43,924 nucleotides of DNA, taken from NCBI GenBank assembly GCA_900617975.1, contig UZAE01000065.1, positions 1-43,924 of the forward strand. Direction: 5' to 3'. The DNA is from Rodentolepis nana. Taxonomy: Eukaryota > Platyhelminthes > Cestoda > Cyclophyllidea > Hymenolepididae. The position numbers and the translations under genes were made by a program. Of this stretch, positions 12,233 to 23,300 are shown in pieces; positions within the stretch are counted from its first letter, which is position 1; every line of letters begins with the position of its first letter. The notes under the pieces were generated by a model. That model saw only the letters and a program-made list of their open reading frames with translations, was not told where the DNA came from and made no database searches.

Positions 12233-12522
12233 AGATGATAGTTATCATTAGCCTTTTGGTTAACTTCGGCCTTTACAGTGGGGTGGAATATCAAAATCAC
12301 AAAAAGTTGATGGGAGATAGGAACAGAAGAGTGACTCATATGTGTAAAAGTGACAGACATAAAGGTAAAGAAAAACGTGAGGTGAGTATTGTGTTAGTGT
12401 TCGAATGTGACATACAGTCTTGTCAAAGTATTGTGAAGTCAACCGCCGGTTTATAGACTTTTGACGTGTGAGAATACGTTGCCCAGGGTGCCCCACATGA
12501 GGGTAGGTCCATCATGCATTCC
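12233..12522 (-). repeat. Dispersed repeat, copy 8 (tandem with copy 7)
   Basis: Starts within the tail-side half (GATGATAGTTATCATTAGCC) and runs to CCCCACATGAGGGTAGGTCC. The CGCCTGCCAT end is missing. It lies head-to-tail with copy 7, and the two differ enough that a recent tandem duplication is unlikely. Confidence 0.87.
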
Positions 12523-14248
12523 TGAACATTAAAATAATCGTTCCAAAATTAAGACGCCTCAGCAAATATTTGACAACGTGTTTGCTTGAAAATTTCAAGT
12601 TAAAACAGGAAAAAGGCAAAAGATAACCACAAATACGTACAGGTCTAATCTCAGTGTACCAAAACTTGAAATCTATGCACATTGAAGCAAACAATTTTTA
12701 CTTATAAACTGGTCAAATGGTTAGTTTTCAATGAGAACACTCCGGGTTGAGAGAATCGATTAGGGCGATGGGCGGATTTCGTATACACCACACGTCGATA
12801 AGTCACTGGCGTTTGGGAACAAAGACCATTTAAAATCTTACTGAAGTTAGCTTGAAAGGTCCAAAATTAAAAATAGTAATTATCTTAAAGGCAAATTGGG
12901 ATACAAGCGATTTTCTGCAGTAAGAAGACAAGGAGCTAGCTTAGATGAATCTGCCTCGAGTAATTATAAACAACTTTGGGAAGGGGGAAGGGAGGGGGGG
13001 GCAGAATGAGTGGAAGAAGGTATTGGGAGAAAAGATGAGGCTTCATCGCGGAGAGGGTACATTTAGACTGTGAGGAGCAGACGAAATGAATTGCGATGAA
13101 GCAGATGACGAACAGTTAAGGTTGAAATATGCGTCATATGCCATATGAACATGAATAATGAGTTAGAATGGACAGAAATTACTATTTAAATATTTCAGTT
13201 ATAATACCCCACAGTAATTCAGAACAGTTAGAGAGGCAAACGCCTTCAGAGAAGTCGAAGTCAACGAGGTCTTGGCATGGAATGTCAAAGTGAACGCGCC
13301 ATATAATTGTCTAATTCCGGTTGTACACAATTTAATGGATGAGCAGTTCTCTACCTCACCTCTCGAAATTCACGATTCGTTTCCAGGATTGCCTGGCTGA
13401 TTTAAAAACAAAAATCCCCACTTAAGCAACTGCAAATGTCACTTGATGATGTCACTTCAAGCAACATCTTCTTTCGAGATGTAAACGTACACCACCTAAA
13501 GCCTTTTTCATAAACCGAACATCTGAGAGATTGTAGTCCACAGGGTTTGCTTAAAGTGCAATCCAAAGATGTCAGTTTGAAATTTACTCATCAACTTTCC
13601 TTGAAACTTATTTCAAAAGACAAAAAAGTAATACTCACATAGTTAATTCTTAAAATACACTTACTTTAAGAAGACGGACTAGGGACTTTGCCAATTTCTC
13701 CTCTTGCTATTCTATGGCCCAAACCTTCTACCAATCTTTACTGCGACAATGGTTGTAGACGGAGGTTGACAGAGTAGAAGCGGCAGTCATAAGTGGGCTT
13801 GAACATGAGTAACGCAAACAGATGAAAGAGCTCCGAATACCCTTGAACGAAGATACTGAAGTAAGTAATGCTTATGATGGGGATCTTGATGTCACATCCG
13901 GTACTACAGGACTCAGAGTGGCAGGGAAACAATTTTGAGGTTGAGATAATTAAGGGTAAATCAAAAAGTTTCAATTTGAGAAAAGAAATCAATAAATATG
14001 AACACTATATACCAAGTTTTACCATCATTAACTTTATTGATTACGGATTGCGAAAATAATTACATGTAGCCGGTATTAAAAAATTATAATGTGCCTTAAA
14101 TTGGTCCCTACCTGTAAACCAGAAAGAGCAATGCACATTTATCAATTTACCCGGACTTGTGAACAATTCCTATTAACCGTGGACTATACTTCCCCTTTTA
14201 GTCGAAACCAAGGCATCTACAAGACATCAATGGGTACTGGAGCGTATT
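12523..14248. other. Gene-free; purine tract and unrecognised overlapping frames
   Basis: Opposite-strand frames at 13738-13992 and 13868-14059 overlap each other. Neither shows a known motif. Confidence 0.5.
12977..13003 (+). repeat. G-rich homopurine tract
   Basis: GGGAAGGGGGAAGGGAGGGGGGG-type run; the purine bias continues to about 13040. Confidence 0.85.
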
Positions 14249-14278
14249 ACTAAAGGGGATTTTTGAAAGTCCGCCCAT

Positions 14279-14281
<3 letters not shown>

Positions 14282-14338
<57 letters not shown>
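14282..14338. repeat. (AT)n microsatellite
   Basis: About 28 uninterrupted AT units, inside the possible MITE. Confidence 0.97.
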
Positions 14339-14340
<2 letters not shown>

Positions 14341-14458
14341 CTTATGTAAAATATTTTTCGCCCATATTATTGTCGCCCATAGGTGCTTATTCGAGTGGAC
14401 GGTTATTTGGATCCGAAAATAGACTCATGAAATGGAATTTTCCGTTTAACCGCCCTGG

Positions 14459-14480
14459 GGGGATTTTTTGGAAAATCCCC
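14459..14480. repeat. Perfect 9-bp hairpin
   Basis: GGGGATTTT, loop TTGG, AAAATCCCC. It lies at the right end of the possible MITE. Confidence 0.9.
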
Positions 14481-14814
14481 TTACTTTGGAATCTTAGATA
14501 TCAGTAAATAAATGAATACTGAAGAGTATTGCTATATTTTTGTCAAAGTGTTTCCGCTCTCACTAACTGCTATGTATAAGTTTTGGTAATTTAAAAATAG
14601 ACCTGAGTAGAATTGAAAGTTGTTGGAGAATATTTCCATAAACGCCTCAACGGAAATGTCAAGAGGGAAGGGAAAGAATCAAGCCTACAGGAGGAAATAG
14701 AGAAGACCCACCTGATTCGGTGTCCAGCTCTAAAGACAACGACGGAAAGTCAGAGATACTGGGAAGCAAAAAGACAGATAATGAACTGCTATTAATTAAC
14801 TGCTATAAATGTAC

Positions 14815-14905
14815 CCCCCCCCCACCCATGGGGGGAAGCTGAAGTCAAAGTTTAAGGGCTAATGATAAATATCATAAAGCCTGCCATTTGAAATAAATAG
14901 ATTCA
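14815..14905 (+). repeat. Dispersed repeat, copy 9 (3' fragment)
   Basis: Only ~90 bp remain: a C-run, GAAGCTGAAGTCAAAGTTTA, GGGCTAATGATAAATATCAT and GCCTGCCATTTGAAATAAAT. It shows the usual A-rich tail. Confidence 0.8.
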
Positions 14906-15559
14906 AGCCACTCGTGCATCGCTGGTGGCATATTTAAGCTCAACAATAATGCTACCAGAACCATGACTCTTCCCCTATGCCAGCGATAATGAAAGGAAGA
15001 ATGTGTTTGTGTGGATAGTGAGAGCATGGGAAACACTGCAATGTTTCAACATCGCTGTCCCATGCATAATAATATAAATTAGTTGCTAGCTTAATTGTGT
15101 TAGTATACCACAAAACCACAAACCCATATTCAGCGTAATCTAGAAAAATTTGGCACAGCTTCGTAATCACTAGATTTTTTCCAAAGGGGTTACTCAAAAG
15201 ACAAAGTCTACGCTAGGATACCTGAAACGGTCACTGAATTAAGAGAAGCCATTAAGCATGAATGCGTCCAAATCCCAAGGGAATTATTTCATGCCGTGTG
15301 CGATTCGATTGCCTGGCATTGGCAGTAGTGTCGGGATCAAAATGGACGTTAGTTCGAGAACAAGCAGTAAAAAACAATAAAATTAAACTTGAAAATTATT
15401 TTTACCCTTTTGAAATATTAAAATTCCAATTGAACGCCATGTTTACAATTAGCCTCAATATGCATACACTTTTTTAGACACCATGTATTACTGCCTCAGT
15501 CTTCCTCTTTTCCATCCCCAGAAAGAGAAGCGCGCAATTTCTACAGTATATCAAGGAGA

Positions 15560-15941
15560 GGTGTCAAAACTTGCTTCCATTCTAACCATTAATCCGTTAG
15601 TTTTTATAGTACTAACGTGGTGGTTGATATCTTGCTTATCCGCGAACATTTCCTACATAATACTCCGACGAGTTAAGGTCTGGAGAGTTGAAAGACCATA
15701 CATGCACTGGGACATGTTTGGTTTCAAAAATTAGTTTGCAATCATTATTTGCCTTTATCTGAAGGATTGCAGGGAACTTTTCGAATACTGCTACTGATAG
15801 GCACATGATATACAATCGGTTTCTCGCGTTCCCTATCCAAGCCCTAGTCACTGTAGTGGTCAACGATTCAACATGGTCATCTGAATTCAATATAAGTGCC
15901 TCTTTAAAGAAATGCGGATAAGAGCAAGATCGTTTGGTCAA
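15560..15941 (-). pseudogene. Decayed Tc1/mariner-like transposase fragment
   Basis: The minus-strand frame contains VWSFNSPDLNSSEYYVGNVRG, which resembles the mariner catalytic-core signature (WPPNSPDLNPLDYYVWG) with the Trp of YVWG lost. Upstream in the same frame, VESLTTTVTRAW and ARNRLYIMC resemble the C-terminal region of mariner transposases, which should lie downstream of the signature. The order therefore looks rearranged, or two copies are joined. No terminal inverted repeats were recognised. It is non-functional. The family call rests on one good motif. Confidence 0.45.
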
Positions 15942-18477
15942 ATTTAGTCAATAGGACTCCAAATGTGCTTTAGATCTTGGCAATATTCACCATTGGAAGA
16001 GGAACCGTACTGTTCATGCTTCAGCAGGATATTTCACTTTATACAGTTCACTTTCTTGACCATTCCTTCGAGGCTTTTGCCTTTGCAATTCAGCCTCTGA
16101 GCAAATATTTTTTGCTCTAATTTTCTATGAAAAAGAAAATTGAAAAAAACTACCTTACACTCGTTCCTCTTGCTTTTAAATTGGCTTCCACTTCAACTAT
16201 TGAGTCCACATTTCAAAGAAGGCAAATTTCAACACTTAAAATGAATTTCTTTACTCCAATCTATGACAATTTTCATCTAATGAAATTGTTTTTGCATACT
16301 TCGGAGTATGGTAAATTTTTCTCACAGGTGGTCTGTTAAGGTGGATTATTTTTTTCGCCACTAAAGCTACGTTCTTTATTTCTTTCATAAGTATAAAATA
16401 ATCATTTATTTTATTGACCAACAACTAGCGATTGAAATCTGTGAAAGATTTTGTGAATGCTAAAATATCGGGTTTCAATTGACACCATCATCTTAAGACG
16501 ATCAATTTGAACGTCAAACTCATCTCAATTGTTAAAAATTTGGGTAAATGTGTAAATTAGAACTCCTATATTTCCTAAAATGGTGACATTTCAATTCCTT
16601 TGAAATGGAATCGGTGCCGAATTTCAGATGACAGTTTTGGCGGACGCATGGAACAATTATTTGTAATTGACGAAAGTGGCTCTAGGCATGCCTAATAACT
16701 TTTAGCCAACGTGAAACATGCGAAATATTTGAGCTAAAAGAACGGATAATTGGTTGAATCGTGCTTCTATTGATGTGGAATTAACAATGCCATCTGTATT
16801 TTTTCTTACTGGAAGTGAAAATTGCCGTATACATTAAAGAAACGAGTTGAGGTGATTTTGGCTATCGCAATTTTTGCTCAGTGATAGTTAATGTCATAGC
16901 AACTAGAACTATTTAAATTCAGACTTAATAGAGGGGTTATTCAACGTGAACCTTCAATTGTCAAAAAACGAATATTTTTTGCTAACTAAGATTATTATCA
17001 ATCTCTTTTAAATACTGAAAACAAGCTATAAGAGGGATATCTTGCCGGACGCTGAAATATTGTCTAGGGTGCTTTTTATTCCTAATTATATGATGTAATA
17101 AGCAATAAAATGTCCTTGAGCAAATAACATCTGGTAGATTTAAACAATTTTATTGGAACAAAATCACTCCCATTTATGACGCACTTATGCTCATAATAAA
17201 CACTTTTTACTTGAAGACAAACCGTATTTGTAGTCTATTTTGTAGTAGTACTAAATGAATTTCAGAAATTCCCCACAACCTCTAACATGACATTTACCTT
17301 TGAACATTTAATTACCTTACTTCTTAACCAATTCAGTTTCTTAGTGGTTATGTTATTTTTAACACGGGCTGATGCCTATTTTCTCATCTTCATAGCTCCT
17401 TCCCTTGTTTCTTTACACCATCATTCAGTGCAATCTATCTGTAGGCGCAATGCTTAACTACATTGATACTTAAAGCCTTAACATTGCCATAAAGGTAGTT
17501 GCTAAATAGGGCGCTCTCTTTGTTTTGGAACAAATATCATGGGCAAATTTGGTGTAGGCTTTTAGGGATTTGGGGAGGTGATTTTGAGGAAAAATAGTTT
17601 CATTGCTTACAGGCCAGTACAACTGCCGTTTGCGGGCGTAAAGTTTATGCTAAAATGATTGCAAATGAGGCCAGTAAAACGCGAAACAAAGTCGAACATA
17701 TGCTGCCCAGTTATGATTTCGTAACAGTGGCATAAGAATGGATCTATTATTTTACGAATGAACTAATAGTTAAGAGGAAAAGGTAAAGACATCTTTATAG
17801 AGATAACGAAGTTTGCATGCTTTGAAATCGAAATGGGAGCCGTTCTAATTTTAAATTGTGATACGTATGTGTGCATTATACGACGTAGAATGAAGGCGTT
17901 CGCTTTCACTCTTTCACGAACCAGCCAAAATTTTCCATATATAAGAAAGGAAATTCAGTGGCGTCATCTTCCTTATCCTATGTTGATCTGAAAAAGACCG
18001 AATATTTCTATCTCAATTCGAGTACGTGCTTTCATTCCATGACCTCTAAGATGAATGACCTGTAAATTTACCACAACATCTGGAACGGTGAAAAAGCCCT
18101 GGACAAAATATCAGTGGATTTCGGCAGTCAGTTGAAAGAAATCCAATTATCATATTTATCTTATTGATTCAAATTATCAAGTTCGATTGGGTGCTATCTC
18201 AATTTCCTTTAGTACAGTATTGAGGCTTGTAGAATTACTCGAGCTCTTTCAGGAAAGATTTTTGTCGTGGAAAGAGTGTAAATGTTTTTTGGCTGCCATT
18301 TCTAAAAACGAACTTTCCCGTTGTCGAATTTTAATTGTCATGAAATAGTCCAATTGTCCAATATTAGCACAAATGCTGATGTGGCTGCTCTTTCCTCAGA
18401 GACAACTTATTCTCCCTGATGATAAAAGGTAATAATTTCACAGCTTAGAGCATTTCAGTTCTAATGACAACATTTAT
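15942..18477. other. Gene-free, AT-rich 2.5-kb stretch
   Basis: One 70-codon frame (16127-16339, plus) without motifs. Possible flanks of the decayed transposase could not be recognised. Confidence 0.55.
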
Positions 18478-18790
18478 TTATATCAAATGGCATGCTTTGT
18501 GAAAGCTGTCGTTAGTCCTTTAGTTGACTTTGAGCCACGCAGGGAGGAGGTGCATCGAAATCACAAAAAGTGGAGAGGGAACAGAAGAGCGATTCAAAGA
18601 TGTAAAAGAGACATTGTGACACAAAGGAAGAGAGGTGAGGTGAGGACTGGGGAAGTGGACGAAAGTGGCATACAGTGAGATGATGGTAGTTTGAAGTCGG
18701 TAATTAACTCCCTGTTTACAGACTTTTTAGCCGTATGAGTATACGTTTCCCAGGATGCACCATGTGGAGGTAAGTCTATCGCACAAACCC
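18478..18790 (-). repeat. Dispersed repeat, copy 10
   Basis: Full-length copy with tail side at left (TTTATTTATATCAAATGGCA just upstream) and GTGGAGGTAAGTCTATCGCA at right. A 63-residue open frame inside it is not conserved in the other copies. Confidence 0.9.
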
Positions 18791-19144
18791 TAATGGTAAG
18801 ATAATGTAAGTAAGTTTCCCAATTTTAAGGTTAATAGAATATTGAATTCGTCAAGTTTTATGGAGTAAGTAATTATTGACAATTCAGATTTTATGTCTGA
18901 CAGCCCCACAATACAAACTCGTTTCCTTCCTTAAATAACAAAAAAATAAATCATTTAGATTCTATAATTTCTAACTCAAGAGAGATTTGGTCAGATATTT
19001 AAGTGGCTCTATAATGGATTTCGACGACTAGACCTTACTTTTGTGGAGGATTGCTAACTTAGTAAAGCCTGACTGACTCAGAAATCTCTATGGCAGATTC
19101 TCCAACATCTAGCTAGACTCCCAGAACCAGCTAAGCTATAGCCC

Positions 19145-19465
19145 AGCTACGAATGGAAACAGACGTGTAGCACGGAGCACGTTAATTCAGTGGGTATATT
19201 GCGGATAAAGTGTGTACACGCGGGGAGGTACTCATGATCAGGATGGGGGATTAGGTTAAACAGAGGTTGATGATTGGTCACTGTTTGTACGGTCGCTGCA
19301 CACAGAGTTGTACGGCCGCACCTCCCAATCCTGGCGAGCAGACATGCAGGCATACGATGACGCACACAGCGATAACGTGTCCCACACTTCAACAGTGACT
19401 TTTTTGTGTTGAGATCGCAACATCCCTTATGGTTCAGAATGCTGATTTCCACTTACGCCACTAGC
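19145..19465. other. CpG-dense, GC-rich island downstream of SNX14
   Basis: About 320 bp near 50% GC with many CpG dinucleotides (ACACGCGGGG, TACGGTCGC, TACGGCCGC, ACGATGACGC). The surrounding DNA is about 35% GC. It has inverted and direct CCAAT motifs (GATTGGTC, CTCCCAATCC). A 101-residue minus-strand frame crosses it but I do not recognise the product. It could be a promoter, an unrecognised exon or an old insertion. Confidence 0.5.
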
Positions 19466-19958
19466 AAATTGTCCCCCCTCCCTTCCCTCAATCAACAGTA
19501 GACGCATAACTCAAAATCCTACTAGATATGATTTACAACTATACCAATAATCACCATAGATTTTGGAACCTCATCCGATAAATAGCTATTGTCAACTAGC
19601 AGGCTATTGGAAGTTGAAAATCTGAAAAAAAGTACTTTGAAATTTCACTGTTAAAAGTGGGGAAGTCATAGACGATGCAAAAGCCAATACACATTTCTTG
19701 CAGAATATAGCCACCTTTCCTACTATTTGGACAATATTTACGGAAGCAGGTTTGGTGCAGACGAACTAACGCGCATGCGGTTAGACATTCAATGCACAAA
19801 AAGCCTACATTACAGCAAATACCAAAGTAAAGAGGAGAATAACAAGAAAGCCTGACTATAATCCCCTTTTGCAAATCTCAAATTACCAAAACCATATTTT
19901 CATCTGTCACTTCTTTTAAAAACATCATCACAAGACAAATAATCACAAATAATAATCT

Positions 19959-20014
19959 AGGAGAGGAGGGGGGAGGGGGGGGGAGAGAAAAGAAGGAGAG
20001 CGAGAGACAAGACA
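19959..20014 (+). repeat. Purine tract just downstream of the SNX14 stop
   Basis: GGAGAGGAGGGGGGAGGGGG, then AGAGAAAAGAAGGAGAG. In the SNX14 transcript this would be a long pyrimidine tract in the 3' untranslated region, if transcription extends this far. Confidence 0.85.
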
Positions 20015-20101
20015 TGAAAATGGTCATCCGGTTAAAAAGATGAGGAAAAAGAGGAGACGGGACACAACGGCAACGGTTGAAGAGGTGAGGTGGAATACCG
20101 G

Positions 20102-20301
20102 TCACTTAGACACAGTAGTAACAGGGGCGTCCAGGGGCTGAGAGTGGGGATCAAAAACGTCGGGGAAGAGTTCTAGGAGGATATGATCCAGAAGGGTGTA
20201 TGTCAACTGCTTGTTCCACTTCCCGTGTTGGAATACTTCGAAAACTCGAGCGAGTCGACGTTGCAGGGCATCACCCTCTGAGAACCATTGGAGGTGACAA
20301 C
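20102..20301 (-). CDS. SNX14: SNX14 last exon, nexin-C end and stop
   Basis: The final coding exon, after TTCTTCCATTTCTAG. It reads CHLQWFSEGDALQRRLARVF, then GKWNKQLTYTLLDHILLELF and a 20-residue tail ending TTVSK, with TGA at 20104-20102. The NKQLTY(V/T)LLD...ELFP motif is diagnostic for the SNX14 C-terminus. I see no AATAAA or ATTAAA on the minus strand in the next ~600 bp, so the 3' end of the transcript is not placed. Confidence 0.92.
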
Positions 20302-23300
20302 CTAGAAATGGAAGAAACAGCATGTTCAAAATATGAGTTCAGTGTTGTGGAGATCATATGAACTGCTTAAAATCAAGTAAGACCATTACGGTTTCACAAT
20401 TTTTTTTTAAAAAGAAATGAATTGAAGCTGCATGACCAAATTTCACAATTAAGCAACCGGTTAACAGACACTGAATATCATGGACTCGAAGTTACTCGAT
20501 AGTTCCGGGCATGAATAGTAATTATTTTGGGAAGTAACTGACTTCAAAAAAAAACAGAGACAATATAATGATAAAGAGCATGGAACCGAAAGATGTAGAG
20601 AACCAATTCAAGTTATCAAAGAGCCTTAATTCCAAAGATTTTAGAACTCTGATTGCACGCAAAATGAGTAGTCTACTCACTAGGATTCAAGTTCCACGAG
20701 TCGTCTGCTGGAGGAACGGCTCTCACTTTTAGATAACAATAAACTAAACGCGTCCGCATTCACGGTACTCCCACACACTCTCGATAACTAAACGTACCTA
20801 CTCAAGCACGAAGTCTTCTAATTCAAGGCACAAATAATGAATCGACCAAAAGGCAACAGTCGTAGTAATGCTTTGATCCTACAATTAGGCTCTTTCAATC
20901 CCCAACCCTAAATTCCAGTCACTTAAATCCGTGTTAACCGATTTTTAATGATTTCCCACCAATGGAAAAAATTGCAAAAAAATTCTCCAGATTTGGTATG
21001 CATTGGTGGAGAATAATAATGGCACATTGATCCGGCCTCCACCTTTGTATAGAAATAAGTATTTAAATTAGCGAATTGGGTTGATGATTACATTGACGAA
21101 AGGATGACATTCGGGAAAAAATGTATCATCCGTGAGGGAGTTAGAAATAAGCTAATTTTCACTTCCTACACAGAGAGATCAAATGCCGAGCACTCCCAAT
21201 GGATGTCTCTGCACGATAACGTTCAATAGTTAAAAAGATCCAAACGAAAACTAAATAAATTAGAGCCCATCGTAGCATACCGTATTGGGGAAAAGCATTC
21301 GATTCCACTCTCCATCTAATTCTAAATTAGAACACTTGACTACAAGATATCATTCACTAATATTTACCAATAGCACAGCCTCCTATAACCCAAAAGTCTT
21401 GGCACCATAGTTCAATTAAATATGTTGAATGGAGTTGCTACACAATGCAGGCTACGGCGTTCTATGCAATGACATGAGCACATAAAACGAGCCAGGAAAA
21501 TTTTCAAGAAACATATCGATGGGTCCGAAATAATCTGGGTCACTTATTCTACTGACTAGAGTGAAGTAGGTGCAAACACTTATTCAATTCAATAGAAACA
21601 GCCATAATCGATGAACTCGGTGTAATATTAGATCCCTTTACGAACCGCACACGCAACTCAAAGTTCAGATCAATCTTAAGCTGGTCAAAGAACGAAGAAT
21701 TCATTCAAAAACCTCATATATATAAACGTCAGTTAAATCAACCAAGAAACGATTTTCCTTCACTAAATCTTAAAGCATCTTCTGTCTGGCCAATGTGTTG
21801 CGTCAATATTGTGAACATCAGTTGACTTGAGAATGCCTCATCCCCCTCCCATTCCATCCGCTCCCACCCACAACCCCCCAAGGAAAAAATTATACAAGTG
21901 TGAATTCAAGGTTAGATAAAAAAGCAGAACATACTATTTATAAGACGTATTAATCCTATGTACACTTTCTCCCGACGGGCAGCCTTTTCTCGCTCGCTCC
22001 TATTAAAAATAAATGGCAAAAAATGGAAATAAACTACAACATCCGGCAGCGGGATTGGAGAAATTTTGCGGTACTTACCTAGGAGGTGAGGGGAAGAATA
22101 TTGAATCTGAAACAGATAAAATCAAAAATGTCCTTCGTTGGTTCAATTACAGCATCTATACTAAATAAAATGCAAGCTTACTTCGAAGGAGAATCAGCAT
22201 CGATGCCAGAACATCATTTCGAACCAGGAGACTCAGAAATCTGTCCACTTGGCGTCGCATATGAAGATCCACAAAGTCACGAAACTGAGTGGCTCGAAGT
22301 GCCAGGCCAACATTGAGTATAGCTCGACGTAGGAGACCGGGAAGGTACTTTGGGTGTGCACCTACTGATGATATACTCAATCGATTCGGTCTCGGAAGGT
22401 CTAGGTCTTCGAAAGGCCAACCGTTCCTCCCCAGGGCATAAATGATTTCGTACCTGAGTTGAAAGAACATTTACAAGTGCAGGCAATTCTAATCATTTAA
22501 AGCAAACGTTCCAAGACAAAAATGTGGTTAAATATCTCCAATGTCAAATAAACGTTAACATTTGCTGACATCGAATTCACGATATATTCAATTTTTTCGA
22601 CTTTTAATAGAAAATTGCATCTTCCTTATGCCTAACACATAACTTTTCTAGCCCTACCCAACCAATTAGTCACGATTTCGGATTGCTGGTTGCAAAACAG
22701 TTGTCTTCTTGACCATTTATTTAAGCTAAAACATTCCAAGTCAATTACGGAAAGTGTTCGCAAAACCTGACTTGGGTGGTGGGCGGAAATTAAGAAAACC
22801 ACATTGAAACCTCTTACTGACCAGATCTAATCAATGTGGTTAGCCATACCCATCGACTGAACTTGAATGCTGATCTTGTGATTTTTGACTGGTTTGAAAT
22901 TCGAATCGATCATTACGCCACATCTTCTGTCTTCTTTCCTAGCTTATGACAGAACTGTTCACAAATAAGGGAAAAAACTTACCAAATAACTTTTATGACG
23001 CACCAACAAGACGTTCCGATTCGTTGCACCCACGAGAGAAAATCCTGTAACACCGAAAACTTTCCAGCTGTAGAATCCACTCTATGTCGTCGAGTCAGAG
23101 GTGGCTTGTCATCCTCTGATATCACCTTAACATTCGAATCGGGTTTTCGGAAATTATCCACCAGATAGCCAAAGAGATCGTAAAAACTCGTCACATATGA
23201 ACCCTCCATTGCACAGAACTTCAAAAATATTAAAGTTAAATTTCATACTACTTATAAATATTAAAGTAGATGAATAAGTATAAATTAATCACACCTCGGA

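Larger units (their letters stand above)
14249..14490. mobile_element. Possible MITE with short inverted ends around an (AT)n tract
   Basis: The left end reads TAAAGGGGATTTTTGAAAG. The right end, read on the other strand, is AAAGTAAGGGGATTTTCCAA. They share an 11-bp identical core (AAGGGGATTTT) in inverted orientation. Between them lie an (AT)~28 tract, three direct copies of CGCCCAT and, at 14459-14480, a perfect hairpin. No target duplication is clear. It could also be chance similarity around a hairpin. Confidence 0.4.
18791..20101. other. Intergenic region downstream of SNX14
   Basis: Holds the CpG-dense island (19145-19465) and the purine tract (19959-20014). It presumably includes the SNX14 3' untranslated region, but no canonical polyadenylation signal was seen close to the stop. 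Confidence 0.5.

Noticed and set aside
22086..22316. Open frame on the plus strand opposite SNX14
   Set aside because: Shadow of the nexin-C exon; the minus-strand reading has the homology and splice sites.
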